This document shows, in pieces, positions 19,120 through 30,220 of a DNA stretch of 64,000 nucleotides. The DNA is from Lelliottia sp. JS-SCA-14. GTDB taxonomy: Bacteria > Pseudomonadota > Gammaproteobacteria > Enterobacterales > Enterobacteriaceae. Position 1 is the stretch's first letter. Every line of letters starts with the position of its first letter. The stretch spans positions 2,604,001 through 2,668,000 of the forward strand of contig NZ_CP141606.1 of the NCBI RefSeq assembly GCF_035593345.1, in the 5' to 3' direction. A program made the position numbers and the translations under genes. The notes below the pieces were generated by a model. The model was not told the DNA's origin. It saw only the letters and a list, made by a program, of their open reading frames with translations, and searched no databases.

Positions 19120-20081
19120 TTATTTTTACCTTACGACGCCTGCTCCTGCTGGCCGTCACGCTGTTTTTCCTGACCTTTATTGGCTTTAGCCTGAGCTATT
19201 TCACGCCCCACGCCCCGCTGCAAGGTTCGTCCTTCTGGGACGCGTGGCTGTTCTGGTTCAACGGCGTGCTGCACTGGGATTTTGGTGTCTCCAGCATTAA
19301 CGGTCAGTTGATTTCCCAACAGCTGAAAGAAGTATTCCCGGCGACCATGGAGCTGTGCATTCTGGCCTTTGGTTTCGCCCTGATGGTTGGTATTCCGGTG
19401 GGGATGCTGGCGGGGATCACGCGCAACAAATGGCAGGATAAGCTGATCAGCGCTCTCGCCCTGCTCGGCTTCTCGATCCCGGTGTTCTGGCTGGCGCTGC
19501 TCCTGACGCTATTTTTCTCCCTGACGCTCGGCTGGCTGCCGGTTTCTGGCCGCTTTGATTTGCTGTACGCCGTCAAAACGGTGACGGGTTTCGCGATTAT
19601 CGACGCCTGGCTTTCGGATTCCGTCTGGCGTCATGAGATGATCATCAGCACCCTGCGCCACATGGTGCTCCCGGTTCTGACGCTGGCCGTTGCGCCGACC
19701 ACGGAAGTGATTCGCCTGATGCGCACCAGCACCATCGATGTGTTTGACCAAAACTATGTGAAGGCCGCCGCCACGCGCGGCCTGTCGCGCCTGACGATTT
19801 TGCGTCGTCACGTCCTGCATAACGCCCTTCCGCCGGTGATCCCGCGCCTCGGGCTGCAATTCTCCACCATGCTGACCCTGGCGATGATCACCGAGATGGT
19901 GTTCAGCTGGCCGGGTCTCGGGCGCTGGATGATCAACGCCATTCGTCAGCAGGACTACGCGGCGATCTCCGCCGGTGTGATGGTGATCGGCTCGCTGGTG
20001 ATTATCGTGAACGTGATTTCTGACATTTTGGGTGCGATGGCCAACCCGCTGAAACATAAGGAATCGTATGCCTTACGATAG
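19116..20081 (+). CDS. sapB: SapB ABC transporter permease
   Basis: A 321-residue DppB/OppB-type permease with six hydrophobic segments and the EAA loop [22 protein letters not shown]. It pairs with SapC. The family normally imports peptides; E. coli SapB was linked to putrescine efflux and potassium uptake phenotypes. The stop overlaps the sapC start by 14 nt. Confidence 0.95.
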   Translation: MIIFTLRRLLLLAVTLFFLTFIGFSLSYFTPHAPLQGSSFWDAWLFWFNGVLHWDFGVSSINGQLISQQLKEVFPATMELCILAFGFALMVGIPVGMLAGITRNKWQDKLISALALLGFSIPVFWLALLLTLFFSLTLGWLPVSGRFDLLYAVKTVTGFAIIDAWLSDSVWRHEMIISTLRHMVLPVLTLAVAPTTEVIRLMRTSTIDVFDQNYVKAAATRGLSRLTILRRHVLHNALPPVIPRLGLQFSTMLTLAMITEMVFSWPGLGRWMINAIRQQDYAAISAGVMVIGSLVIIVNVISDILGAMANPLKHKESYALR

Positions 20082-20958
20082 CGTATACAGGGAAAAGCGC
20101 ACGCCCGGCGTAGTTCGTACCGTGTGGCGCAAATTCTACGGCGACACCGCGGCGATGATCGGTTTGTACGGCTGCGCTGGCCTGGCGCTGCTGTGTATTT
20201 TTGGCGGCTGGTTTGCTCCTTACGGGCTTGATCAGCAGTTCCTTGGCTATCAGTTGCTGCCTCCGTCGTGGTCGCGTTATGGCGAGGTTTCGTTCTTCCT
20301 CGGTACCGATGATTTAGGCCGCGATGTTCTGAGCCGTCTGTTGAGCGGCGCGGCACCGACCGTCGGCGGCGCGTTCGTGGTGACTTTTGCCGCGACCTTC
20401 TTTGGCCTGCTGCTGGGCGTGTTCGCGGGTGCCACCCACGGCCTGCGCTCGGCGGTGCTGAACCATATTCTCGATACATTGCTGTCGATTCCGTCCCTGC
20501 TGCTGGCGATTATCGTCGTCGCGTTCGCCGGGCCGCACCTGTCCCATGCGATGTTTGCCGTCTGGCTGGCGCTGCTCCCGCGCATGGTGCGTTCGGTCTA
20601 CAGCATGGTGCATGACGAGCTGGAAAAAGAGTACGTGGTGGCGGCCCGTTTAGACGGCGCGACTACGCTGAATATTTTGTGGTTCGCGGTGATGCCAAAC
20701 ATCGCCTCGGGGCTGGTGACGGAAATTACCCGCGCCCTGTCGATGGCCATTCTCGATATTGCCGCGCTCGGTTTCCTCGATCTCGGCGCGCAGCTGCCTT
20801 CGCCTGAATGGGGTGCGATGCTCGGCGATGCGCTGGAGCTAATCTACGTTGCGCCGTGGACGGTGATGCTGCCCGGTGCTGCGATCATGGTGAGCGTGCT
20901 GCTGATCAACCTGCTGGGCGACGGGATTCGCCGCGCCATTAACGCGGGGGTGCAATAA
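20068..20958 (+). CDS. sapC: SapC ABC transporter permease
   Basis: A 296-residue DppC/OppC-type permease: N-terminal OppC segment, [18 protein letters not shown], and the EAA loop [22 protein letters not shown]. It forms the membrane channel with SapB. The stop shares one base with the sapD start (TAATG), so the genes are coupled. Confidence 0.95.
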   Translation: MPYDSVYREKRTPGVVRTVWRKFYGDTAAMIGLYGCAGLALLCIFGGWFAPYGLDQQFLGYQLLPPSWSRYGEVSFFLGTDDLGRDVLSRLLSGAAPTVGGAFVVTFAATFFGLLLGVFAGATHGLRSAVLNHILDTLLSIPSLLLAIIVVAFAGPHLSHAMFAVWLALLPRMVRSVYSMVHDELEKEYVVAARLDGATTLNILWFAVMPNIASGLVTEITRALSMAILDIAALGFLDLGAQLPSPEWGAMLGDALELIYVAPWTVMLPGAAIMVSVLLINLLGDGIRRAINAGVQ

Positions 20959-21950
20959 TGCCGTTACTTGATATCCGCAATCTGACCATCGAATTTAAGA
21001 CCGGCGAAGGCTGGGTGAAAGCGGTCGATCGCATCAGTATTACGCTGGCCGAAGGTGAAATCCGCGGGCTGGTGGGTGAATCCGGCTCCGGTAAAAGTCT
21101 GATCGCCAAGGCGATCTGCGGCGTCGCCAAAGATAACTGGCGCGTCACCGCAGACCGTATGCGTTTCGACGATATCGACCTGCTGCGCCTGTCGCCGCGC
21201 GAGCGCCGCAAGCTGGTGGGTCACAACGTGTCGATGATCTTCCAGGAGCCGCAGTCCTGTCTCGACCCGTCGGAACGCGTCGGGAAACAGCTGATGCAGA
21301 ACATTCCCGGCTGGACCTACAAAGGCCGCTGGTGGCAGCGCGTCGGCTGGCGTAAACGCCGCGCGATTGAGCTGCTGCACCGCGTCGGTATTAAAGATCA
21401 CAAAGACGCGATGCGCAGCTTCCCGTACGAGCTGACGGACGGCGAGTGCCAGAAGGTGATGATCGCCATCGCGCTGGCCAATCAGCCGCGCCTGCTGATC
21501 GCCGATGAGCCGACTAACGCCATGGAGCCGACCACGCAGGCGCAGATTTTCCGCCTGCTGTCGCGCCTCAATCAGAACAACAACACCACCATTTTGCTGA
21601 TCAGCCATGACCTGCAGATGCTGAGCAAATGGGCGGATAAAATCGACGTGATGTATTGCGGCCAGACGGTAGAGACGGCCATCAGCGAAGAGCTGGTGAA
21701 CACGCCGCATCATCCGTATACCCAGGCGCTAATCCGCGCGATCCCCGATTTTGGCAGCGCGATGCCGCATAAAAGCCGCCTGAACACCCTGCCGGGAGCG
21801 ATTCCTCTGCTGGAGTCGCTGCCGATTGGCTGTCGACTGGGGCCGCGCTGCCCTTACGCCCAGCGCGAATGCATTGAAACGCCACGTCTGACCGGCGCGA
21901 AAAATCATCTGTACGCCTGTCATTTCCCGCTGAACATGGAGAGAGAGTAA
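20958..21950 (+). CDS. sapD: SapD ABC transporter ATPase
   Basis: A 330-residue OppD-type ATPase. Walker A reads GESGSGKSL (Leu in place of Thr), the ABC signature is the degenerate LTDGE rather than LSGGE, and Walker B is [11 protein letters not shown]. The C-terminal oligopeptide-transporter extension contains [15 protein letters not shown]. coli SapD is also known as an ATP-binding factor for Trk potassium transport. Its stop directly abuts the sapF ATG. Confidence 0.95.
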   Translation: MPLLDIRNLTIEFKTGEGWVKAVDRISITLAEGEIRGLVGESGSGKSLIAKAICGVAKDNWRVTADRMRFDDIDLLRLSPRERRKLVGHNVSMIFQEPQSCLDPSERVGKQLMQNIPGWTYKGRWWQRVGWRKRRAIELLHRVGIKDHKDAMRSFPYELTDGECQKVMIAIALANQPRLLIADEPTNAMEPTTQAQIFRLLSRLNQNNNTTILLISHDLQMLSKWADKIDVMYCGQTVETAISEELVNTPHHPYTQALIRAIPDFGSAMPHKSRLNTLPGAIPLLESLPIGCRLGPRCPYAQRECIETPRLTGAKNHLYACHFPLNMERE

Positions 21951-22757
21951 ATGGTCGAAACGTTGCTGGAAGTTCGCAACCTGAGTAAGACCTTCCGCTA
22001 TCGCACGGGGCTGTTTCATCGCCAGACCGTCGAAGCGGTGAAGCCTCTCAGCTTTACCCTGCGCGAGAAACAGACGCTGGCGATTATCGGCGAGAACGGT
22101 TCGGGGAAATCCACGCTGGCGAAGATGCTGGCCGGGATGGTTGAGCCGACGGCGGGCGATGTGCTGATTGACGACCATTTTCTGTCGTTCGGCGATTATT
22201 CGTTCCGCAGCCAGCGCATTCGTATGATTTTCCAGGACCCGTCAACGTCGCTTAACCCGCGTCAGCGCATCTCGCAGATTCTGGATTTCCCGCTGCGCCT
22301 GAATACAGATCTGGAGCCAGAAGAGCGGCGTAAACGCGTGATCGAGACGCTGCGCCTGGTCGGTCTGCTGCCCGATCACGTCAGCTATTATCCGCACATG
22401 CTCGCCCCCGGCCAGAAGCAGCGTCTGGGGCTGGCGCGCGCGCTGATCCTCCGCCCGAAGGTGATTATCGCCGATGAAGCGCTGGCGTCGCTGGATATGT
22501 CGATGCGCTCCCAACTGATCAACCTGATGCTGGAGCTGCAGGAGAAACAGGGCATTTCGTATATCTACGTGACCCAGCATCTCGGGATGATGAAGCACAT
22601 CAGCGATCAGGTGCTGGTGATGCATCAGGGCGAAGTGGTCGAGCGTGGAAGCACCGCCGACGTGCTGGCCTCCCCGCTGCACGACCTGACCAAACGGTTA
22701 ATTGCCGGGCATTTTGGTGAGGCGCTGACGGCGGATGCGTGGCGAAAGGATAAATGA
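21951..22757 (+). CDS. sapF: SapF ABC transporter ATPase
   Basis: A 268-residue OppF-type ATPase: Walker A GENGSGKST, signature APGQKQR (degenerate), Walker B VIIADEALASLD. It is the second ATPase of the Sap complex and ends the operon. The shared degeneracy of SapD and SapF signatures is a known feature of the family, not decay. Confidence 0.95.
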   Translation: MVETLLEVRNLSKTFRYRTGLFHRQTVEAVKPLSFTLREKQTLAIIGENGSGKSTLAKMLAGMVEPTAGDVLIDDHFLSFGDYSFRSQRIRMIFQDPSTSLNPRQRISQILDFPLRLNTDLEPEERRKRVIETLRLVGLLPDHVSYYPHMLAPGQKQRLGLARALILRPKVIIADEALASLDMSMRSQLINLMLELQEKQGISYIYVTQHLGMMKHISDQVLVMHQGEVVERGSTADVLASPLHDLTKRLIAGHFGEALTADAWRKDK

Positions 22758-22781
22758 CAGCTTTACTATAAAGTGGTCGGA

Positions 22782-22810
22782 TTAACTCTGAACGCGACAC
22801 GTGATATTAT
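22782..22810 (+). promoter_or_regulatory. Likely fabI promoter
   Basis: TTAACT (22782-22787) and TATTAT (22805-22810) are separated by 17 bp, about 70 bp ahead of fabI. Both hexamers fit sigma-70 elements. Confidence 0.6.
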
Positions 22811-22881
22811 CGCCGCGTTTTAACGACGATCGCCACAATGAGAGGGCGTTCGCCATAACAATGAATATAAGGATCTAAGCT

Positions 22882-23670
22882 ATGGGTTTTCTTTCCGGTA
22901 AGCGCATTCTGGTGACTGGCGTCGCCAGCAAACTGTCCATCGCCTACGGCATCGCACAGGCTATGCACCGCGAAGGCGCTGAGCTGGCGTTCACCTACCA
23001 GAACGACAAGCTGAAAGGCCGTGTTGAAGAGTTCGCCGCGCAGCTGGGTTCCAGCATCATTCTGGAATGTGACGTTGCTCAGGACGAAAGCATTGACGGC
23101 ATGTTCGCTGAACTGGCAAAAGTTTGGCCGAAATTCGACGGCTTCGTGCACTCCATTGGTTTCGCACCGGGCGATCAGCTGGACGGCGACTACGTGAACG
23201 CGGTAACCCGTGAAGGCTTCAAAATCGCTCACGACATTAGCTCTTACAGCTTCGTGGCGATGGCTAAATCCTGCCGCACCATGCTGAACCCGGGCTCTGC
23301 GCTGCTGACCCTCTCTTACCTGGGCGCTGAGCGTGCGATCCCTAACTACAACGTGATGGGTCTGGCGAAAGCTTCTCTGGAAGCTAACGTGCGCTACATG
23401 GCGAACGCGATGGGTCCTGAAGGCGTGCGTGTTAACGGTATCTCTGCTGGCCCAATCCGTACGCTGGCCGCTTCAGGTATCAAAGACTTCCGTAAAATGC
23501 TGGCGCATTGCGAAGCCGTTACCCCGATTCGTCGCACCGTGACCATTGAAGACGTGGGTAACTCTGCAGCATTCCTGTGCTCTGACCTCTCTGCTGGCAT
23601 CTCCGGCGAAGTGGTTCACGTTGACGGCGGTTTCAACATCGCGGCAATGAACGAGCTGGAAATTAAATAA
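22882..23670 (+). CDS. fabI: Enoyl-[acyl-carrier-protein] reductase (NADH)
   Basis: A 262-residue FabI that reduces trans-2-enoyl-ACP in the last step of each fatty-acid elongation cycle. The N-terminal NAD motif [13 protein letters not shown] and catalytic Tyr146, Tyr156 and Lys163 ([19 protein letters not shown]) are intact. Gly93, whose replacement causes triclosan resistance, is wild type (SIGF). Codon use is strongly optimised, as expected for a highly expressed gene. It has its own promoter and a strong terminator. Confidence 0.98.
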   Translation: MGFLSGKRILVTGVASKLSIAYGIAQAMHREGAELAFTYQNDKLKGRVEEFAAQLGSSIILECDVAQDESIDGMFAELAKVWPKFDGFVHSIGFAPGDQLDGDYVNAVTREGFKIAHDISSYSFVAMAKSCRTMLNPGSALLTLSYLGAERAIPNYNVMGLAKASLEANVRYMANAMGPEGVRVNGISAGPIRTLAASGIKDFRKMLAHCEAVTPIRRTVTIEDVGNSAAFLCSDLSAGISGEVVHVDGGFNIAAMNELEIK

Positions 23671-23678
23671 GCTGTTTG

Positions 23679-23706
23679 ACTCTCTTCCCTCACGGGAAGA
23701 GAGTTT
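23679..23706 (+). terminator. fabI terminator
   Basis: ACTCTCTTCCC (23679-23689) and GGGAAGAGAGT (23694-23704) form an 11-bp stem with a TCAC loop followed by TTCTCC, right after the fabI stop. Confidence 0.85.
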
Positions 23707-23825
23707 CTCCCCCCGCCAAATCCTTTCGTTATTCCGTTCCGCTATTTGTTATCACCTAACAATATTTTTCGCACTGATAGCCATGCGCCAGGATATTGAT
23801 CGCCATTTGAGATCAAGGAACGCAC

Positions 23826-24827
23826 ATGGAACAACGCCGTTTTTCCGGCAAAGGCCACTGGTATCACGAAACCCAGACAAATCACTGTCCGGATGATGTT
23901 CTGCCGCTGGTTCCCGAGGCCGCGCATGTCGAGGATCGTTTTTTGCTCGATTTAGCCCTGCCTGTAGACATTGTTACCCCGTGTGAAAGCTGGCTAAATC
24001 CGGCCCGGGCGTTGTGTCACCTGCTGTTTCCGCTGCAAGTTCCGGTCAATCGTCTGCATACCCTTAGCGCCTACGACCGGCTAAGCACCGCGCTCACCGT
24101 GGCGCAGGCGTGCGGCGTTCAGCGCCTCTGTAACCATTACGCCGCCCTGCTCGCCCCGCTTCCCGGCCCCGACTCCTCACGTGAAAGTAATCAGCGCCTC
24201 GCCCAAATCACCCAGTACGCCCGCCAGTTGGCCAGTTCGCCGGATATTATCGACGGCAAAGCGCAGCTGCAGCTGGATGAAGTCGGCCTGACGACGTTCG
24301 ACATGATTGTGATGAATCAGATTATTGGTTTTGTCGGCTTTCAGGCGCGCGTGGTGGCCGCCTTCCAGGCGCTGCTCGGCCATCCCGTTCGCTGGCTGCC
24401 GGGGCACCACATTCCGCCGCATGCGGCCCTCAATGAAATCAACATGAGCGAGTGGGAGCCGATCTTCCCGGGCGTTGAACTGCGTTATGCCACAGCTGCG
24501 CAGCTGGAGTCGCTCTCGCGCTGGCAAACCGAGCCTCTGCTACGCGACCTGACGCCGGTGCTGTGTCATGAATCTGCGCTCCTCGACCTGACCGGCGAGA
24601 TCCTGACAAGTGGTATTCAGCAGGCGAATCTTCGCTATGGGACATATACGTCTGTCTCTGGGGCCACCGAGCTGCTGGCCCGCTCTCCCGACCGGTTCAG
24701 CGCGGCGCAGTATACCCCGCTTATCGATGAAGGTATCCCTGCCGTTGAAGCGATTAACCTGTTGTCCTGGGAGGCTTTTTATGGGTGGCTCAGTCGCCTT
24801 AAAATTGCCTTAAATAAGGGCGAATAA
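23826..24827 (+). CDS. yciW: YciW, carboxymuconolactone-decarboxylase/AhpD-like protein
   Basis: A 333-residue protein starting MEQRRFSGKGHWYHETQ, with the AhpD-like core TTFDMIVMNQIIGFVGFQARVV. E. coli YciW is a putative peroxidase-like oxidoreductase under CysB control linked to cysteine metabolism. Both ends match E. coli (final block ARSPDRFSAAQ, INLLSWEAFYGWLSRLKIAL), but the region before ARSPDRF seems some 40 residues shorter than the E. coli protein as recalled (~375 aa), with no frameshift visible. It sits between fabI and rnb as in E. coli. Confidence 0.88.
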   Translation: MEQRRFSGKGHWYHETQTNHCPDDVLPLVPEAAHVEDRFLLDLALPVDIVTPCESWLNPARALCHLLFPLQVPVNRLHTLSAYDRLSTALTVAQACGVQRLCNHYAALLAPLPGPDSSRESNQRLAQITQYARQLASSPDIIDGKAQLQLDEVGLTTFDMIVMNQIIGFVGFQARVVAAFQALLGHPVRWLPGHHIPPHAALNEINMSEWEPIFPGVELRYATAAQLESLSRWQTEPLLRDLTPVLCHESALLDLTGEILTSGIQQANLRYGTYTSVSGATELLARSPDRFSAAQYTPLIDEGIPAVEAINLLSWEAFYGWLSRLKIALNKGE

Positions 24828-24914
24828 CCTGACGCAACCCCTAAATAGGCTTGCTGTCACAGTGAGATTCGCGTAAAACTGTCAGCCGCTCAATGGCCAC
24901 GAAAATAGAACACT

Positions 24915-26849
24915 ATGCTTCAGGACAACCCGCTGCTAGCGCAGCTTAAACAGCAATTGCATTCCCAGACGCCACGTGCGGAAGGGGTGGTAAAAGCCAC
25001 GGAAAAGGGCTTTGGCTTCCTGGAAGTCGATGCACAGAAAAGCTACTTCATTCCGCCTCCGCAGATGAAGAAAGTGATGCACGGCGATCGTGTTACGGCA
25101 GTGATTCACTCCGAGAAAGATCGTGAATCCGCCGAGCCAGAAGAATTGATCGAACCTTTCCTGACCCGTTTTGTGGGCAAAGTGCATCGTAAAGACGACC
25201 GTCTTTCCATTGTGCCGGACCATCCTCTGCTGAAAGAGGCCATCCCTTGCCGCGCAGAACGCGGCGTTGAACATGATTTCAAAGAAGGCGACTGGGCGGT
25301 TGCGCAAATGCGTCGCCATCCGCTGAAAGGCGATCGCGGCTTCTACGCCGAACTCACTCATTTCATCACCTACGGCGACGACCACTTCGTGCCGTGGTGG
25401 GTCACCCTCGCCCGTCATAATCTGGAAAAAGAGGCGCCAAACGGTGTCGCGACAGAGATGATGGATGAAGGTCTGGCGCGTCGCGATCTGACCGCCCTGC
25501 ACTTCGTCACCATCGACAGCGCCAGCACCCAGGATATGGATGATGCGCTGTACGTTGAAGAAGGCAGCGACAACAAACTCCATCTGACCGTTGCGATTGC
25601 CGATCCGACAGCCTGGATTGCCGAAGGCAGTAAGCTTGACGATTCCGCGAAAATTCGCGCGTTCACCAACTATCTGCCGGGCTTTAACATCCCGATGCTG
25701 CCGCGTGAACTCTCCGACGACCTTTGCTCTTTGCGCCCTAACGAAGTGCGCCCGGTGCTGGCGTGCCGCATGACGGTTGCGGCTGATGGCACCATCGAAG
25801 ACGATATCGAATTCTTCGCCGCCACCATCGAGTCGAAAGCGAAACTGGCGTACGACGATGTTTCTGACTGGCTGGAAAATACCGGTAGCTGGAAACCGGA
25901 AAACGAGGCAATTGCCCAGCAGATTACTCTGCTGCAGCGCCTGTGTCTGAGCCGCGGCGAATGGCGTAAAACCCACGCGCTGGTGTTCAAAGACCGTCCG
26001 GATTACCGCTTTGTGCTCGGTGAAAAAGGCGAAGTGCTGGATATCGTTGCCGAACCGCGCCGCATCGCCAACCGCATCGTTGAAGAGTCGATGATTGCCG
26101 CTAACATTTGCGCCGCCCGCGTGCTACGCGACAAGCTCGGCTTCGGCATTTACAACGTCCACACGGGTTTTGATCCGGCTAACACCGAAGCGCTGGCCGC
26201 CCTGCTGAAAACGCATGACGTCCACGTGGATCCGCAGGAAGTGCTGACGCTGAACGGCTTCTGCAAACTGCGCCGTGAGCTGGATGCACAGCCGTCGGGT
26301 TTCCTCGACAGCCGTATTCGTCGCTTCCAGTCCTTCGCTGAAATCAGCACCGAACCAGGCCCGCACTTTGGTCTGGGTCTTGAGGCCTACGCGACCTGGA
26401 CCTCACCGATTCGTAAGTACGGCGACATGGTGAACCATCGTCTGCTGAAAGCGATCATCAAAGGTGAAACCATCGCTCGTCCGCAGGAAGAGACCACCGT
26501 GCAGATGGCGGAGCGTCGTCGCCTGAACCGTATGGCAGAACGCGATGTTGGCGACTGGCTGTATGCCCGTTTCCTGAATGACAAAGCCGGAACGGAGACC
26601 CGTTTCGCCGCCGAAATCATTGACGTGAGTCGCGGCGGGATGCGCGTGCGTCTGGTGGACAATGGCGCGGTTGCCTTTATTCCTGCGCCGTTCCTGCATG
26701 CGGTTCGCGATGAACTGACCTGCAGCCAGGAAAATGGTGCCGTGCAGATCAAAGGTGAAACGGTTTATAAAGTCACGGATGTGATTGATGTAAACATCGC
26801 CGAAGTTCGCATGGAAACCCGCAGTATTATCGCGCGCCCTGTCGCCTGA
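24915..26849 (+). CDS. rnb: Exoribonuclease II
   Basis: A 644-residue 3'-to-5' RNase II, the length of the E. coli enzyme. It has N-terminal cold-shock domains, an RNB catalytic domain with the metal-binding Asp201, Asp207, Asp209 and Asp210 ([11 protein letters not shown]), and a C-terminal S1 domain ([20 protein letters not shown]). It degrades unstructured mRNA to mononucleotides. It is monocistronic with a strong terminator. Confidence 0.97.
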   Translation: MLQDNPLLAQLKQQLHSQTPRAEGVVKATEKGFGFLEVDAQKSYFIPPPQMKKVMHGDRVTAVIHSEKDRESAEPEELIEPFLTRFVGKVHRKDDRLSIVPDHPLLKEAIPCRAERGVEHDFKEGDWAVAQMRRHPLKGDRGFYAELTHFITYGDDHFVPWWVTLARHNLEKEAPNGVATEMMDEGLARRDLTALHFVTIDSASTQDMDDALYVEEGSDNKLHLTVAIADPTAWIAEGSKLDDSAKIRAFTNYLPGFNIPMLPRELSDDLCSLRPNEVRPVLACRMTVAADGTIEDDIEFFAATIESKAKLAYDDVSDWLENTGSWKPENEAIAQQITLLQRLCLSRGEWRKTHALVFKDRPDYRFVLGEKGEVLDIVAEPRRIANRIVEESMIAANICAARVLRDKLGFGIYNVHTGFDPANTEALAALLKTHDVHVDPQEVLTLNGFCKLRRELDAQPSGFLDSRIRRFQSFAEISTEPGPHFGLGLEAYATWTSPIRKYGDMVNHRLLKAIIKGETIARPQEETTVQMAERRRLNRMAERDVGDWLYARFLNDKAGTETRFAAEIIDVSRGGMRVRLVDNGAVAFIPAPFLHAVRDELTCSQENGAVQIKGETVYKVTDVIDVNIAEVRMETRSIIARPVA

Positions 26850-26861
26850 TAAGCTTTAAAC

Positions 26862-26900
26862 ATGTCGGCGGTTTCTTTTTGAGGAACGCCGACATTTTTC
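26862..26900 (+). terminator. rnb terminator
   Basis: ATGTCGGCG (26862-26870) pairs with CGCCGACAT (26887-26895), followed by TTTTTC; the loop is 16 nt. Confidence 0.88.
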
Positions 26901-27169
26901 TTCCGCTGATAAACCGCATATTCATCACTTTTTCTTAATATTTTCCGCTTACTCCCCACAAAAACCACCACCATTATCTACAGTAAAAGAAGGCCGTCAT
27001 CTTTGGTTACGGGAATTTTTATCCACATGTATCCTTTTTGGCTCTTCTCGTTTTAATATAAGAATTCAGGGAAAAACAATAAGTTCACTTCGACAATACC
27101 GCTGCGATGCCTCGGTAAAATCGAATGAAAATGCATAATTTGCGCCATTGAGCGGGTCCGGGAGAAAGC
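26901..27169. other. AT-rich non-coding region upstream of rpfR/pdeR
   Basis: No gene is visible between the rnb terminator and the pdeR start. The stretch is AT-rich and has possible sigma-70/sigma-S -10 elements (for example GCATAATTT near 27137), but none can be assigned with confidence. Confidence 0.5.
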
Positions 27170-29161
27170 ATGATTGACGAACTGGAGCATAATTTGCTGT
27201 TTCGTTACATGGGCACACACAGTCCCTGGTGGCGACTGACAGCGGACAGCAATGCTCTGCATCTGGCCGCCAGCGAAAACGCCGATACGACTCAGGTCGT
27301 TGCGTTGAGCGACGATCAGGCCGAACAGATTCGCCAGCTCACCGTCATCACTTCCAGCATTACCATGACGCTTTCCCTCTATGGCTCCGACGTTCCCGTG
27401 CATCTCGTGGGGCGCAAAATCAACAAAAAGGAGTGGGCCGGTACGGCCTCTGCCTGGAATGACACCCCTTCCGTGGCGCGCGATCTTGTGCAAGGTTTGT
27501 CCTTCGCCGAACAGGTCGTTTCTGAAGCCAACTCGGTGATTGTGATCCTTGATCAGCAGGGCAATATTCAGCGCTTTAACCGCCTGAGCGAAGAGTATAC
27601 CGGCATGAAAGAGCAGGAAGTCATCGGGCAAAACGTCTTTAAACTCTTTATGAGCCGCAGTGAAGCCGCTGCGTCGAAGCGTAATATTTCCGGCTTCTTC
27701 CGTAACGGCAGTTCCTACGAAGTGGAACGCTGGATCAAGACGCGGAAAGGACAACGATTGTTTCTGTTCAGAAACAAATTCGTCCACAGCGGCAGCGGGA
27801 AAAATGAAATTTTTCTTATCTGTTCCGGCACCGATATCACCGAAGAGCGCCGTGCCCAGGAACGTCTGCGCGTGCTGGCCAACACGGACACCATCACCGG
27901 ACTTCCCAACCGTAACGCCATCCATGAGCTGATCAGCGACGCAATAGACACGCGAGACGACGCTCAGGTCGGCGTGGTGTATCTCGATCTCGATAACTTT
28001 AAAAAAGTGAACGATGCCTACGGGCATATGTTTGGCGATCAGCTGTTGCAGGCGGTGGCGCTGGCGATTTTAAGCTGCCTCGAAGAGGGCCAGGTGCTGG
28101 CGCGTCTCGGCGGCGATGAATTTATCGTACTCGCGACCAACACCTCGCAAAGTACCCTTGAGGCGATGGCCTCGCGCATCCTGACGCGCCTGCGCCAGCC
28201 CTTCCGCATCGGTCTTATCGAAATCTATACCGGCTGTTCGCTGGGGATTTCCCTCGCGCCGCAGCACGGCACCGATCGGGAAAGTATTATTCGCAACGCC
28301 GATACGGCGATGTACACGGCCAAAGAGAGCGGACGCGGCAAGTTCTGCGTCTTCTCGCCAGAAATGAACCAACGCGTGTTCGAATATCTGTGGCTGGACA
28401 CCAACCTGCGCAAGGCGCTGGATAACGACCAGCTGTTGATTCACTATCAGCCGAAAATGACCTGGCGCGGCGAAGTGCGTAGCCTCGAGGCGCTGGTGCG
28501 CTGGCAGTCGCCGGAGCGCGGGCTGATTCCGCCGCTGGAGTTTATCTCCTACGCCGAAGAGTCGGGCCTGATTGTCCCGCTCGGGCGCTGGGTCATGCTC
28601 GACGTGGTGCGTCAGGTGGCGAAGTGGCGCGATAAAGGCATCAATCTGCGGGTGGCCGTGAACGTTTCTGCCCGTCAGCTCGCCGACCAGACCATTTTCA
28701 GCGACCTCAAACAGGCGCTGAAGGATCTCAATTTTGAATACTGCCCGATTGATGTGGAGCTGACCGAAAGCTGCCTGATTGAGAACGAGGAGCTGGCTCT
28801 GTCGGTGATTCAGCAGTTCAGCCAGCTAGGGGCGCAGATCCATCTCGATGACTTCGGTACCGGATATTCGTCCCTGTCGCAGCTGGCGCGTTTCCCGATT
28901 GATGCCATCAAACTCGATCAGGTGTTCGTGCGCGACATTCATAAGCAGTCGATTTCCCAGTCGCTGGTGCGCGCCATCGTGGCCGTGGCCCAGGCGCTGA
29001 ATTTACAGGTGATCGCCGAAGGGGTCGAGAGCGCGAAAGAAGACGCCTTTCTCACCAAGAATGGCGTCAACGAACGGCAAGGTTTTTTATTCGCGAAGCC
29101 AATGCCCGCTGCCGCATTCGAGCGCTGGCTCAAGCGTTACCAGGCAAAGAAAATGCGTTAA
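27170..29161 (+). CDS. pdeR: PAS-GGDEF-EAL receptor/phosphodiesterase RpfR (PdeR/Gmr)
   Basis: A 663-residue cyclic-di-GMP enzyme. Residues 1-85 match the RpfF-interaction region, ~110-225 a PAS domain ([20 protein letters not shown]), ~235-400 a GGDEF domain with intact GGDEF at 314-318, and ~415-660 an EAL domain with EAL at 440-442 and DDFGTGYSS at 560-568. E. coli PdeR cleaves c-di-GMP and restrains curli expression through DgcM/MlrA. In Burkholderia and Cronobacter the orthologue RpfR binds the fatty-acid signal BDSF through its PAS domain. The convergent rpfF next door suggests this role here. Confidence 0.95.
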   Translation: MIDELEHNLLFRYMGTHSPWWRLTADSNALHLAASENADTTQVVALSDDQAEQIRQLTVITSSITMTLSLYGSDVPVHLVGRKINKKEWAGTASAWNDTPSVARDLVQGLSFAEQVVSEANSVIVILDQQGNIQRFNRLSEEYTGMKEQEVIGQNVFKLFMSRSEAAASKRNISGFFRNGSSYEVERWIKTRKGQRLFLFRNKFVHSGSGKNEIFLICSGTDITEERRAQERLRVLANTDTITGLPNRNAIHELISDAIDTRDDAQVGVVYLDLDNFKKVNDAYGHMFGDQLLQAVALAILSCLEEGQVLARLGGDEFIVLATNTSQSTLEAMASRILTRLRQPFRIGLIEIYTGCSLGISLAPQHGTDRESIIRNADTAMYTAKESGRGKFCVFSPEMNQRVFEYLWLDTNLRKALDNDQLLIHYQPKMTWRGEVRSLEALVRWQSPERGLIPPLEFISYAEESGLIVPLGRWVMLDVVRQVAKWRDKGINLRVAVNVSARQLADQTIFSDLKQALKDLNFEYCPIDVELTESCLIENEELALSVIQQFSQLGAQIHLDDFGTGYSSLSQLARFPIDAIKLDQVFVRDIHKQSISQSLVRAIVAVAQALNLQVIAEGVESAKEDAFLTKNGVNERQGFLFAKPMPAAAFERWLKRYQAKKMR

Positions 29162-30027
29162 CTGGCTTTACGCATCCCGACGGCGTTGTGACGATTTTGC
29201 AGCATTACCAGACGTTCCATATAGGCAATGTCCTTTGGCTCCAGGCAGAATGCCGCATCCACCCAGTCCTCGGTGATATCCATCAGCTCGCTGCGCGGGA
29301 GTTGCAACACCCGCTGACGGGCGCGGAGCATCGCCCGCACGCCGTTCAGCTTCGGCTGTAAGGTGTCGATGAAGGTGCGTGTGGCGACATATCCCAGGCC
29401 CGGCTCAAACAGCACATCCACCAGTCCGTACTGCTCGTGCCACTCCGCCGTGTGGGATTCCCCACGATAGATAAGCTCCTCGGCCAGCTTCATGCCTGCA
29501 CGACGGGCGACCAGCGAATATCCGCCCATGCCGGGAAACAGATTAAAAGCGATCTCCGGAAACCCCAACCGCGCGTCGCGCTGCGCCAGTACAAAATGGT
29601 GCGCCAGCGCCGCCTCAAAGCCGCCCCCGAGCGCGCTGCCCTCCACCATCGCCAGTGTAATGGCGCCGGTATCAAAGCCGCGTGACGCCGCGTGGACGCA
29701 ATCGACGCACGCCCGGGCGTAAGCGCGTAAGGCTTCGCGCCGTCCGTTCTGGATGCATTCGACGAAGAAGCGCAAGTCCCCTCCCGTGTTGTACATGTCG
29801 GGGACCAGTGAGCCGGTCACCCAGAAGTCCACGGCAAAGCCCGATTGCCGGACCAGCCACGACATGTTCATGATTTCCTCGATTAAGGCATGGTTGAAAC
29901 AGGGGCGCGGCTGAGCCCGCAGCATCATCCATACCGTACGCCTCTCTTCCTCGTAATAGCCTGCGAGCTGAGTGAAACGTTCAGGATCGGTGAACAGTTT
30001 GCAGGTTGCTTGGTTGATGACTGTCAT
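29158..30027 (-). CDS. rpfF: DSF-family signal synthase RpfF (crotonase fold)
   Basis: A 289-residue enoyl-CoA hydratase-family protein with the RpfF hallmarks: [16 protein letters not shown] with Glu138, and [17 protein letters not shown] with Glu158. The two glutamates are 20 residues apart, like Glu141/Glu161 of Xanthomonas RpfF, which dehydrates 3-hydroxyacyl-ACP and releases a cis-2-unsaturated fatty acid signal. E. coli K-12 has no gene here. The stop shares the four bases TTAA with the stop of convergent rpfR. Start ATG 30027 with SD AGGAATTAG. Product chain length cannot be told from sequence. Confidence 0.92.
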   Translation of the reverse strand: MTVINQATCKLFTDPERFTQLAGYYEEERRTVWMMLRAQPRPCFNHALIEEIMNMSWLVRQSGFAVDFWVTGSLVPDMYNTGGDLRFFVECIQNGRREALRAYARACVDCVHAASRGFDTGAITLAMVEGSALGGGFEAALAHHFVLAQRDARLGFPEIAFNLFPGMGGYSLVARRAGMKLAEELIYRGESHTAEWHEQYGLVDVLFEPGLGYVATRTFIDTLQPKLNGVRAMLRARQRVLQLPRSELMDITEDWVDAAFCLEPKDIAYMERLVMLQNRHNAVGMRKAS

Positions 30028-30220
30028 AGTCTAATTCCTCATATAAAAAAGCGCCTTGCGCGCAGTTTTAGACTAATCCACTCCCCAACTCGTCTGTATG
30101 CGAAGGGATAAATTTATCACTTTCATTTATGTAATTTGCTTAGTGCATTTTTTCCCTTCTCTTTTGTCGGCAATTTCTGCATCATTGAAATTATTAACTT
30201 TTCGTTCTGAGGGTGAGATG

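Noticed and set aside
20958..22757. Decayed SapD/SapF ATPases
   Set aside because: Walker A and B are intact and the degenerate signatures are usual for Sap proteins, so they were not called pseudogenes.
30098..30220. N-terminal extension of yciZ with a hydrophobic stretch
   Set aside because: It starts well before a good SD (GAGGGTGAG) and ATG pair; the E. coli protein begins at MSEVDAQ-equivalent, so the hydrophobic part is untranslated leader.
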